From CAYNUJ01 sp964573255 (GTDB taxonomy: Bacteria; Bacteroidota; Ignavibacteria; Ignavibacteriales; Melioribacteraceae), in NCBI GenBank assembly GCA_964573255.1, contig CAZNJB010000044.1:1-25881 (forward strand): a stretch of 25,881 nt of DNA, read 5' to 3'. The number at the start of each line of letters is the position of its first letter. Position 1 is the stretch's first letter. The position numbers were made by a program, and so were the translations under genes. The notes below the pieces were generated by a model. The model ran no database searches, had not been told where the DNA came from, and saw only the letters and a program-made list of their open reading frames with translations. Positions 1 to 7,109 of this stretch are shown here, piece after piece.

Positions 1-1069
1 GATAAAGATAGTAGACAATTGGAATAATAGCATTTTTAGAAGTTAAAGTATAGTCTGTAAAACCAAAAGTTTTTAATAAATCAAAAGTTGACAATATAGA
101 ATCTCTAATTTTTTCCCATTCTGTTTCAAATTCTTTCGCATTATCTTTTGAAAAATTCGTAACTCTAAACTTAATATCTTTACTATAAAGGAATAAGAAT
201 GTTTTTAAAACTAAATCTTTTGATATTGAAAAGCCTTTATCTCTAACAATATCAACAAGCCTATGTATTTCTTTTCTTGCATCTTTTTCTGTCCAATTTG
301 CAACAGCAATTGACATTAATAAATCTGAAAAATTTAATGGTTCCCCACCACTATTAATTCTTATAAAGATATTGAGAGCCTTATCTAAATCTTGTTCCTT
401 TTCTAAAAAATAATTTATTATCCTATCAGAATGTATGACTTCTTGAAGTCTTGCTAAAATATCAATTGAGAATTCAGACAAGCCATTATCCGTAACATAC
501 TTATTGAATTTAGATATGTTTTTAAGTTCAAGTATCTTACCAATTCGAAACCATTTATTATCATAAATATCTTTCTGATTAGTATCTGAATCTTTTAAAA
601 AACTAAATTCGTAAATTCTACCATCTTCTTGTTCTGTTAGTTTATTTTGAAAGTTTAAGTACAGCCTTCTTGTTGGAATACTCCATTCGCTATTTTCCCA
701 TTTTCTACGATATTCTTTATATGCGTAACTTCCTTTCAGTCCAATATAAAGAGAAGTCAAGCGTTGCTGACCATCAAGTATAGCACTAAAAGAACTTATT
801 CCGTCCGTAGAAATTTCTTCATTATGAGTTTTATATCGTTCTCGATACTCATTTATAAATTTATAGAACCTATATCCATTTACCGTATCTCCTTCAACAT
901 TCCAAAAAAGAAAAGAACTTATTGGATAATTACGCATCAATGAATCGAATAACCATTCTATTTTAGAACTTGACCACACAAATTCTCGTTGAATTGCTGG
1001 TAATAAAAATCTACTACTATGAACATTATCTACTGCTTCTGCAATTGTAATTGGTGTTTGAAAAGACAT
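1..1069 (-). CDS. DUF262 (GmrSD N-terminal-like) protein, C-terminus outside window
   Basis: I translated this from the start codon at 1069 leftward; 356 codons stay open to the window edge, so the C-terminal part is missing. The start has a good ribosome site (AAGGAAA, 6 nt upstream). The N-terminal 250 residues carry DUF262 hallmarks: AIQREFVW near residues 25-32, the DGQQR motif at 99-103 within ILDGQQRLTSL, and FIRINSGGEPLNFSDLL near 235-250. DUF262 is a ParB/Srx-like fold that binds or hydrolyses NTP in the type IV restriction enzyme GmrSD and in the phosphorothioation-linked SspE; many members are standalone and uncharacterised. Whether this one carries a C-terminal HNH (DUF1524) nuclease cannot be seen here. 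It is more AT-rich than its neighbours (the first 60 bases have 15 G/C) and is followed upstream by a long gene-free stretch, which suggests an accessory island. Family call is firm; a defence role is inference. Confidence 0.85.
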   Translation of the reverse strand, partial: MSFQTPITIAEAVDNVHSSRFLLPAIQREFVWSSSKIEWLFDSLMRNYPISSFLFWNVEGDTVNGYRFYKFINEYRERYKTHNEEISTDGISSFSAILDGQQRLTSLYIGLKGSYAYKEYRRKWENSEWSIPTRRLYLNFQNKLTEQEDGRIYEFSFLKDSDTNQKDIYDNKWFRIGKILELKNISKFNKYVTDNGLSEFSIDILARLQEVIHSDRIINYFLEKEQDLDKALNIFIRINSGGEPLNFSDLLMSIAVANWTEKDARKEIHRLVDIVRDKGFSISKDLVLKTFLFLYSKDIKFRVTNFSKDNAKEFETEWEKIRDSILSTFDLLKTFGFTDYTLTSKNAIIPIVYYLY

Positions 1070-1848
1070 ATTATTTCCTTTTAAGTTTACATTTTATTTT
1101 ACGGTTTCTCTGTATTGCTTGTAACGTGCGTGTATAAACAATTGTTCTTATCCGCCCAAATTGGCTGTATAAACACTATTGTCTATATATTATCTTTTAT
1201 AGCAAAACTAGCAATTATAAAGAAACTCACAATTTGGTTTACTGCCTTAGCAAAAAATTTTATTTAAGCGTATAACTACTATTTAACTCGACGGGAAAAC
1301 CGACATTAAAGAATGTGAGGAGGAAATATCTTTCCGCTTAACAAGCTTTAATATTTCCTTTCCAATCGGCATAATTTATTTAATTAAAACTATTTATAAA
1401 TATTCAACATTATTTGGCGCGGTTTGTTAGAAAGAAACTCTATTCCGCCTAACGCCTCTGCGTTTTGTTTTATTACATTAGTATAAATCATTATTGTATG
1501 GAGAGAATTCTGCCCTATATTGTAACCGCTGTACATCTAAGTATGTTTTTGCCCGATTATTAATATTTTCGGTTTGAAAATATGGAAAAAATTCTTTCGA
1601 GTCAATAAAAACTAATAATCTATTGTGCCGCTTCCATTGCCGAGAGGTTTTACTTCTTCCATTTTATACATAAAACCAGAAACGAGAAATAAGAAACGAT
1701 AAAATTGACAATCCCTGAATAGCGTTAACCGTTTACTTTTGGATAGAATACGCAAATGATTATAGATTTATTGTCTCGTGTATTGTTGGAGAGAATACAA
1801 GAAATATTATTTTATTACGAAGGGATTATACTACACTGCATAACGCTG
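1070..1848. other. 780-bp gene-free stretch with small repeats and hairpins
   Basis: I see no convincing gene. It holds an imperfect direct repeat starting TGTATAAACA (1131-1140 and 1166-1175, spaced 35 bp). Three stem-loops follow in succession: CGG/CCG at 1292-1302, ACATT/AATGT at 1303-1316, and a 9-bp perfect stem AGGAAATAT/ATATTTCCT at 1321-1359 with an inner GCTT-AAC-AAGC. It may be a decayed gene or an untranslated structured region between the DUF262 gene and the core genes to the right. Confidence 0.5.
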
Positions 1849-2316
1849 TTAAACCAGGTCTGCATAACTTGCTTTTGTTAGGGATAGCAAGTCGTCCGGA
1901 GCAATATGAATTTGCATACCTCTAACTCCGGCGCTAACGTAAATTTTATCAAATAATTGAGCGGTTTCATCAATATAAGTTACGTAGTGCTTTTTCATTC
2001 CAATAGGAGAGCAGCCGCCCCTTATATATCCGGTTAAGGGCAATAGTTCTTTCACTTTAATCAATTCAACTTTTTTGCAGCCGGAGGCTTTGGCTGCCTT
2101 TTTTAGATTTAATTCCATATTTCCGGGAATACAAAAAACCGCTATCTCTTTTCCGTCGCATCTGGCAACTAATGTTTTAAAAACACTTTCATACTCGGCG
2201 CCTATTTTATCGGCTACGCTTACCGCATCTAGTTTTTCCTCGTCAACTTCGTATTCAAAAAAATCGAAGTCGATTCCTTCCCGTTCTAATATTCTTATTA
2301 CGTTTGTCTTTTTCAA
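1849..2316 (-). CDS. ybaK: YbaK/EbsC-family aminoacyl-tRNA deacylase
   Basis: 155 residues, the full length for YbaK. The family hydrolyses mischarged Cys-tRNA(Pro) in trans after prolyl-tRNA synthetase errors and acts in the cytoplasm. Seen: the conserved lysine in FKTLV (K47), the long signature GYIRGGCSPIGMKK at 96-109, and the family C-terminal SAGVRGMQIHIAPDDLL. YbaK and ProX/EbsC share the fold, but the GGCSPIG core favours the YbaK branch. It is divergent from the DUF6503 lipoprotein gene at 2393. A promoter with TTG and TATTTTTG boxes lies 39-65 bp upstream of the start. Exact tRNA specificity is inferred from the family. Confidence 0.92.
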   Translation of the reverse strand: MKKTNVIRILEREGIDFDFFEYEVDEEKLDAVSVADKIGAEYESVFKTLVARCDGKEIAVFCIPGNMELNLKKAAKASGCKKVELIKVKELLPLTGYIRGGCSPIGMKKHYVTYIDETAQLFDKIYVSAGVRGMQIHIAPDDLLSLTKASYADLV

Positions 2317-2354
2317 GATTAATTGTAACTCTAATTTTTAAAAATTTAATGAAG

Positions 2355-2381
2355 CAAAAATAGTAACTTTCTTCCTATCAA
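2355..2381 (-). promoter_or_regulatory. Bacteroidota-type promoter of the ybaK-like gene
   Basis: On the minus strand, TTG (2379-2381) is followed by a TATTTTTG box (2355-2362), an exact match to the TAnnTTTG -7 consensus known from Bacteroidota. The predicted leader is about 30 nt. Motif match only; no transcript evidence. Confidence 0.5.
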
Positions 2382-2392
2382 TAGGGAATAAA

Positions 2393-3133
2393 ATGAAAAT
2401 CAAATATATACTGTTATTTATGCTTGCGGCTGTTTTATTTGTATCATGCTCTCATCCCCAAAGCCAAGATATAATAGATAAAACCATAGCGCGTTGCGGC
2501 GGGGAATTATACAAGCATTCGAAAATAACATTTCTCTTTAGAGGAGCCGATTTTTCCATTCTCCGCAACAAAGGTAAATTCGAATACACTAAAACCTTTA
2601 CGGACACTCTGGGTAATTTGATTCACGATAAATTGAATAACTACGGATTCACTCGAACGGTAAATGGTAAAACCATTGACTTATCTGATATAAAAAAAGA
2701 AGCATACTCAAATTCCCTTAATTCGGTAGTCTATTTCGCATCATTGCCTTATCCGTTAAATGATGCTGCGGTTCGCCCTAAAATGCTTGGCACAACTAAA
2801 ATTGGCAATGAAGAATATTACAAACTGGAAATTACTTTTTCACAAAATGCCGGCGGTATCGATTATAAGGACAGATATATTTATTGGATTAACGCCGATG
2901 ATTATTTTATTGATTATTTTGCTTATTATTATCACGTAAACGGGGGAGGATCCAGATTCCGGAAATTAATTAATAAAAGAACCGTTAACGGAATATTTTT
3001 CGCCGATAATATAAATTATAAAGCCGATGGAATTTTGGAAAACATCGAAGATTACGAAACAGCTTTAAAAAACAACACGCTCGAAAAGGTATCCGAAATA
3101 ATTTATGAACACGTTGAAGTAACGATATTGTAG
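2393..3133 (+). CDS. DUF6503-family lipoprotein
   Basis: 246 residues with a type II signal peptide: a basic start (MKIK), a hydrophobic stretch and a lipobox ending FVSC at Cys20, so it is probably anchored to a membrane facing the periplasm. The body matches the family I know as DUF6503, common in Bacteroidota: an early RCGG (residues 34-37), then NSLNSVVYFASLPYPLNDAAV (about 108-128), then YIYWINADDYFIDYFAYYYH, GGGSRFR and VNGIFFADNINY towards the C-terminus. No enzymatic function is established for the family. The pattern of paired aromatic beta-strands suggests a lipoprotein-carrier-like barrel, which is inference. It stands alone and is divergent from the deacylase gene; it ends at a bidirectional terminator. 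Confidence 0.75.
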   Translation: MKIKYILLFMLAAVLFVSCSHPQSQDIIDKTIARCGGELYKHSKITFLFRGADFSILRNKGKFEYTKTFTDTLGNLIHDKLNNYGFTRTVNGKTIDLSDIKKEAYSNSLNSVVYFASLPYPLNDAAVRPKMLGTTKIGNEEYYKLEITFSQNAGGIDYKDRYIYWINADDYFIDYFAYYYHVNGGGSRFRKLINKRTVNGIFFADNINYKADGILENIEDYETALKNNTLEKVSEIIYEHVEVTIL

Positions 3134-3238
3134 TTTGCCGTTAACTTTATGCACAACTATAAAAACAAGGAATAATCATTAAAACCAAGCGAGCAGCGTT
3201 ATTATATATTACGAACGAATAAAAAAGCTAAAAAGAAT

Positions 3239-3263
3239 AACCCCGGCATTTAACCGGGGTTTT
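3239..3263. terminator. Bidirectional intrinsic terminator between convergent genes
   Basis: Perfect 8-bp stem AACCCCGG (3239-3246) / CCGGGGTT (3254-3261) with a 7-nt loop. On the plus strand it runs into TTT and serves the lipoprotein gene. On the minus strand it is followed by ATTCTTTTT and serves the SPFH gene. Confidence 0.88.
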
Positions 3264-3274
3264 AAAAATGCCTT

Positions 3275-4147
3275 CTACTTATCGCCGCCTAAAATAATTG
3301 GCAGACCATCTTTTCCCGCTCCGATAATAACTATCTTGGTGTTGGGAGAATTTGCGAGTTTTTCAGTAGCTTCTATACCTTTCCATTTAAGTAATTGCTC
3401 ATTAATTCCCTCCGAAACGATACTTTGGAAGTCGGCAATACCTCTAGCTTCAATTCTCTTTCTTTCCGCTTCTTGTTTTTCTTTTTTAAGAATAAACTGC
3501 ATTCTTTGACTTTCCTGTTCAGCCTGAAGTTTTTCTTCGATTGCTTGTTTAAGTCTGTTTGGTAAAATGATTTGACGCAATGGCGCGGCTTCCACGGTTA
3601 TTCCACGCGGACCCACTAAAGATGCCAATTCATCAACTATTTCTTTTGCCAATTTTTCACGAGATGCGGTATAAAGCGCTTTAGCTTGGTAACGGGCTGT
3701 AACTCCGCGAACAACTGAACGGAATTGAGGAATTAAAATTATCTCAGTATAATTCGGTCCTATTGTTTTGTAAATGATATTAGCCTTGTCGGGTGTGAGT
3801 TTAAAAAGCAAACTTATTTCAAGATCGACTGTTAATCCCTCTTTTGAAGGAACTTTCATCATCTCTTTTATTTCTTGGGTTTTAATGGTGAATTTATGAA
3901 TGTTTGCCATTGGATTAACTATATTAACGCCCGGTTTCAACGTTTTATCGCTTACCACACCGAGGAAATCTACAACGCCTACGGTACCTGCAGGAATTAT
4001 GGTAAATATTTGAAGCACTGCCACGACAACTCCGATTAGAACAGCTATTAAAGAATAATTTGATTCCCGCTTCCGTCCGTTTTTACTAAAGTTGCGCGAT
4101 GAAATAAAGCCTACTATAATAATTATGATTGCTATTACGAATAACAT
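3275..4147 (-). CDS. SPFH/Band 7 (prohibitin-like) membrane protein
   Basis: 290 residues. Two hydrophobic segments (about 1-16 and 33-54) precede the SPFH domain (about 55-215: IIPAGTVGVVDFLGVV, then LKPGVNIVNP). A charged helical, coiled-coil-prone region rich in Glu/Lys/Gln follows (about 200-245), then the typical TKIVIIGAG near the C-terminus. Such proteins form large oligomeric rings or caps at membranes and scaffold proteases or microdomains. No NfeD partner or FtsH gene is nearby. The start is decided by a strong AGGAGG that overlaps the stop codon of the upstream phosphorylase gene, only 8 bp away, so the two are surely co-transcribed. That pairing with nucleoside salvage has no obvious functional reason. 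Confidence 0.9.
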   Translation of the reverse strand: MLFVIAIIIIIVGFISSRNFSKNGRKRESNYSLIAVLIGVVVAVLQIFTIIPAGTVGVVDFLGVVSDKTLKPGVNIVNPMANIHKFTIKTQEIKEMMKVPSKEGLTVDLEISLLFKLTPDKANIIYKTIGPNYTEIILIPQFRSVVRGVTARYQAKALYTASREKLAKEIVDELASLVGPRGITVEAAPLRQIILPNRLKQAIEEKLQAEQESQRMQFILKKEKQEAERKRIEARGIADFQSIVSEGINEQLLKWKGIEATEKLANSPNTKIVIIGAGKDGLPIILGGDK

Positions 4148-4155
4148 CTTGCCTC

Positions 4156-5460
4156 CTATTTTATTGTGTGTTTTATCAATTTCGGTTTTCTTGTTTTCCT
4201 GTTGGAAATTTCAATTGCAGTAGTGATTTTGCTTTCGGCAACTGCCAAAGACGATTTTTTATCGGTAAATAACTCTGCAATTGTTTCGCCTTTTTTAATT
4301 TTATCACCGAGTTTTTTGTAAAAAACAATTCCCGCTTTCGGATCGATCACATCTTCTTTAGTGCGTCTTCCGGCCCCCAATTCTAATGCGGAAATGCCAA
4401 TTTGATAAGTATCCATCGAATAAATATATCCGCCCTTAACCGCAACAACTTTTTTCGAATATTTAGATTTAGGATAACTTTCCGGGTTATCCAATACCGA
4501 AACATCACCGCCTTGAAGTTTAACTATCTCTTTGAATTTGTCGAAAGCCTTTCCGTTAGAAATTAACTCTTTGGAAATTTCAATTCCCTTTTCAATAGAT
4601 TTTGCCTTTCCGCCTAAAAATATCATTGCACCCGATAAGGTAACGGAAAGTTCCGTAAGGTCGTTGTATATATTTCCTTTAAGAACCTCAACGCTCTCGT
4701 AAACTTCGAGCCAGTTTCCAATATAATTTCCAAGCGGTTGATTCATATCGGTAATAAATGCAATTACTTTTTTATTAAATGCCTTTGCAGTGTTCATTAA
4801 CGATTCGGCTAATTTTTTCGCATCGGAAAGTTTCTGCATAAAAGCACCGCTTCCGGTTTTTACGTCAAGAACCAAACCGTCAATTCCTTCGGCAAGTTTT
4901 TTACTCATTATACTTGCGGTGATTAACGGAATTGATTCTACCGTCGCCGTAACGTCACGCAAAGAATAAATCAGTTTATCTGCCGGAGCAATATCTTTAG
5001 TCTGACCAATTAAAACCGCTCCGCTCTTCTTTAATACACGCTTATAGGCAGAAATATTCAAATCGGTACGGAATCCGGGAATAGATTCTAATTTATCGAG
5101 TGTTCCGCCTGTGTGTCCCAATCCGCGTCCAGATATCATCGGAACGCTTACACCCGCAGCGGCAACTATAGGAGCAAGAATTAATGAAGTTTTATCACCC
5201 ACACCGCCGGTTGAATGCTTGTCAATTTTTTTATTCGGAATTGAGGAAAGGTCTATCACCTTACCGCTGTATAACATTACTTCGGTTAATGCAGAAGTTT
5301 CTTTTTTGGTAAATCCATTTAAATAACCCGCCATCAAAAATGCAGAAAATTGATAGTCGGGAATTTTCCCTTTTGTATAATTATCGATTAAATATTTGAT
5401 TTCATCTTTTGTTAGTTCTTCATTATTTCTTTTTTTTCTTATCAATTCAACAGTATTCAT
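4156..5460 (-). CDS. deoA: Thymidine/pyrimidine-nucleoside phosphorylase
   Basis: 434 residues from the start at 5460. An upstream in-frame ATG at 5487 is less likely because GGAG sits 8 nt before the 5460 start and the protein then begins in the family way (MNTVELIRKKR). It cleaves pyrimidine (deoxy)nucleosides with phosphate to base and (deoxy)ribose-1-phosphate in salvage. Seen: the phosphate-binding KHSTGGVGD at 81-89 and the full family signature SGRGLGHTGGTLDKLE at 110-125, then the three-domain length typical of bacterial enzymes. Sequence alone does not decide between DeoA (thymidine-specific) and Pdp (also uridine). It is first in an operon with the SPFH gene and divergent from pepT; its promoter carries a perfect inverted repeat. 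Confidence 0.93.
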   Translation of the reverse strand: MNTVELIRKKRNNEELTKDEIKYLIDNYTKGKIPDYQFSAFLMAGYLNGFTKKETSALTEVMLYSGKVIDLSSIPNKKIDKHSTGGVGDKTSLILAPIVAAAGVSVPMISGRGLGHTGGTLDKLESIPGFRTDLNISAYKRVLKKSGAVLIGQTKDIAPADKLIYSLRDVTATVESIPLITASIMSKKLAEGIDGLVLDVKTGSGAFMQKLSDAKKLAESLMNTAKAFNKKVIAFITDMNQPLGNYIGNWLEVYESVEVLKGNIYNDLTELSVTLSGAMIFLGGKAKSIEKGIEISKELISNGKAFDKFKEIVKLQGGDVSVLDNPESYPKSKYSKKVVAVKGGYIYSMDTYQIGISALELGAGRRTKEDVIDPKAGIVFYKKLGDKIKKGETIAELFTDKKSSLAVAESKITTAIEISNRKTRKPKLIKHTIK

Positions 5461-5491
5461 AATGCACTCCACAGTAATTAAATTCACACGA

Positions 5492-5526
5492 ATTGAAAAT
5501 ATATCCTATTTTCAATATTATTCAAA
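5492..5526 (-). promoter_or_regulatory. deoA promoter overlaid by a 10-bp inverted repeat
   Basis: On the minus strand a TTTG -33 box (5523-5526) is separated by 19 nt from TATATTTT (5496-5503), 7 of 8 matches to TAnnTTTG. A perfect inverted repeat ATTGAAAATA (5492-5501) / TATTTTCAAT (5507-5516) covers the -7 box and its upstream flank. The placement fits an operator; no regulator is encoded nearby. It lies in the 106-bp gap between divergent deoA and pepT and could act on both. Confidence 0.5.
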
Positions 5527-5566
5527 CATAAATAAAGAATATTGTTTATTTAATTTGAGGCTAAAT

Positions 5567-6811
5567 ATGTTTGACGAAAACTACAAGTTCACAGTTGTTG
5601 ACCGTTTTATTAAATATGTTAAAATTGATACACAATCTGATGAGGATTCAAATACCTGTCCGAGCACGGAAAAACAAAAGGATTTATCTTTATTATTGGT
5701 TGAAGAACTCAAAGCAATGGGCTTGGAAGATGCCCATATGGACGAAAACGGCTATGTAATGGCTACTTTGCCATCTAATTCCGACAAAGACGTTCCGGTA
5801 ATTGGATTTATTTCTCACGTTGATACTTCACCTGCAGTTACCGGCGCTAATGTTAATCCACAGATAGTTCGCAACTATCAAGGCGGAGATATTACTCTGC
5901 CAAACGGCGCAGTCATTGCCGAAGAAAAAAATCCCGAATTAAAAGATATGATCGGTTTCGATATTATTACAACCGACGGTACAACTTTGCTCGGCGCTGA
6001 TGACAAAGCGGGAATCGCTGAAATTATGGATGCAATCAATTATCTTGTATCACATCCGGAAGTTAAACACGGAACAATTAAAGTTGGATTCACACCCGAC
6101 GAAGAAATTGGTCGTGGTGCGGATAAATTCGACGTGAAAAAATTCGGTGCAAAATATGCCTACACAATCGACGGTTCTACAAGGGGCGAAGTTGAAACAG
6201 AAACATTTAGCGCTGACGCTGTAGTGATTACTTTCAACGGTATAAACGTACACCCCGGATACGCTAAAGGTAAATTGGTAAATTCAATGAAAGTAGCATC
6301 CCACTTTATTGAATTGTTACCAAAGGAAACTCTTTCGCCCGAAACAACCGAAGGTCGCGAAGGATACGTTCACCCTGTTTCAATAAACGGAAACGAAGAG
6401 AAAACAGTAGTTAAATTTATTATTCGTGATTTTATAGCCGAGAAGCTAAAAGAATACGAAGACCTGTTGAAAGATTTATGCGAAAAAGCCGTTGCGGATT
6501 ATCCCGGCGCTAATTTCGAGTTCGAAGTAATCGAACAATACAGAAATATGAAATATATTTTGGATGAACATCCGGAAGTTGAACAGAATGCTTTGGAAAG
6601 TCTTAAAAGATTGGGAATTACTCCTATTCAATCTGCTATACGCGGCGGTACCGACGGCAGCCGTTTAAGTTATATGGGATTACCCGCTCCAAACTTATTT
6701 GCCGGCGGTCATAACTTCCACGCAATTACAGAATATGTTGCGGTTCAAGATATGGAAGCTTCGGTTAAAAACATCGTAACTCTTGTTCAAATTTGGGAAG
6801 AGAAGGCATAA
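5567..6811 (+). CDS. pepT: Peptidase T (M20B tripeptidase)
   Basis: 414 residues from the ATG at 5567, chosen because GAGG lies 6 nt upstream and the protein then begins MFDENYKFTVVDRFIKY as in PepT; an earlier in-frame ATG (5396) would overlap the divergent deoA. PepT removes the N-terminal residue from tripeptides in the cytoplasm with two zinc ions. Expected metal and catalytic positions are present: H84 and D86 in ISHVDTSP, D145 in GADDKAG, E179/E180 in TPDEEIGRG, D202 in IDGS, and the late histidine in GGHNFHA. The dimerisation-domain motif VHPGYAKGKLVN is at about 228-239. It is complete, with length close to the enterobacterial enzyme, and followed by strong hairpins. Confidence 0.95.
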   Translation: MFDENYKFTVVDRFIKYVKIDTQSDEDSNTCPSTEKQKDLSLLLVEELKAMGLEDAHMDENGYVMATLPSNSDKDVPVIGFISHVDTSPAVTGANVNPQIVRNYQGGDITLPNGAVIAEEKNPELKDMIGFDIITTDGTTLLGADDKAGIAEIMDAINYLVSHPEVKHGTIKVGFTPDEEIGRGADKFDVKKFGAKYAYTIDGSTRGEVETETFSADAVVITFNGINVHPGYAKGKLVNSMKVASHFIELLPKETLSPETTEGREGYVHPVSINGNEEKTVVKFIIRDFIAEKLKEYEDLLKDLCEKAVADYPGANFEFEVIEQYRNMKYILDEHPEVEQNALESLKRLGITPIQSAIRGGTDGSRLSYMGLPAPNLFAGGHNFHAITEYVAVQDMEASVKNIVTLVQIWEEKA

Positions 6812-6827
6812 CGTTTAATTCTCTTCC
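6796..6827 (+). other. Stem-loop spanning the pepT stop codon
   Basis: Perfect 9-bp inverted repeat GGAAGAGAA (6796-6804) / TTCTCTTCC (6819-6827) with a 14-nt loop containing the pepT stop. No T-tract follows, so it is not a terminator itself; it may protect the 3' end or be chance. Confidence 0.35.
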
Positions 6828-6835
6828 GCCTAACT

Positions 6836-6875
6836 AAAGGAACACTTCTTTATATTTAAGTATGTGTTCCTTTTT
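6836..6875 (+). terminator. Intrinsic terminator of pepT
   Basis: Perfect 10-bp stem AAAGGAACAC (6836-6845) / GTGTTCCTTT (6864-6873) with an AU-rich 18-nt loop and a run of T ending at 6875. Confidence 0.85.
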
Positions 6876-6910
6876 ACAGACTGAAGAAAATAATAATTAA
6901 CCTGGTTTTC

Positions 6911-6961
6911 AGCCGTTCGTTCTTAAGCAGCTCCTACCTCAACTGAACGAACGGCTTTTTT
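6911..6961 (+). terminator. Second terminator-like hairpin with C-rich loop
   Basis: Perfect 12-bp stem AGCCGTTCGTTC (6911-6922) / GAACGAACGGCT (6945-6956), a 22-nt loop containing CTCCTACCTC, then six T including the stem end. It follows the pepT terminator by 35 nt, so it is either a back-up terminator or the 3' end of a short independent RNA. A weak upstream CTGAA/TTCAG pairing (about 6880-6911) could form a second helix. Confidence 0.7.
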
Positions 6962-7022
6962 ATACCGAATTTTAAACGGTCTTCTCCAATCATAGTAATA
7001 ATATTTCCCTTTTTCATTTACA

Positions 7023-7039
7023 TTTGATTGCAAATCAAA
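7023..7039. promoter_or_regulatory. Inverted repeat upstream of the DUF1015-serC operon
   Basis: TTTGATT-GCA-AATCAAA is a perfect 7-bp inverted repeat with a 3-nt centre. It is immediately followed by TATTTTTA (7040-7047), one mismatch from the TAnnTTTG box, about 60 nt before the DUF1015 start. This is an operator-like position. Confidence 0.4.
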
Positions 7040-7109
7040 TATTTTTACAGAGGCAACAAAATAAAAAATGTCACTTAATTTATTGTTTTCTAAAAGGGAG
7101 ATAGCTATT

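Noticed and set aside
1446..1454. GCCTAAC resembling an integron attC core
   Set aside because: No partner GTTRRRY core at a proper distance in the right orientation and no cassette structure or integrase.
1612..1671. 19-residue minus-strand frame reading MYKMEEVKPLGNGSG, like the start of AbrB/DUF2080-type proteins
   Set aside because: Too short and stops at once; frame continuation shows no remainder of such a protein, so it cannot be called a pseudogene.
1756..1881. 41-codon plus-strand frame in the left gap
   Set aside because: No ribosome site, runs into the ybaK-like gene and has no recognisable pattern.
5396..5566. Longer PepT start at 5396
   Set aside because: It would add 57 residues overlapping divergent deoA and its promoter; the ATG at 5567 has the ribosome site and the family N-terminus.
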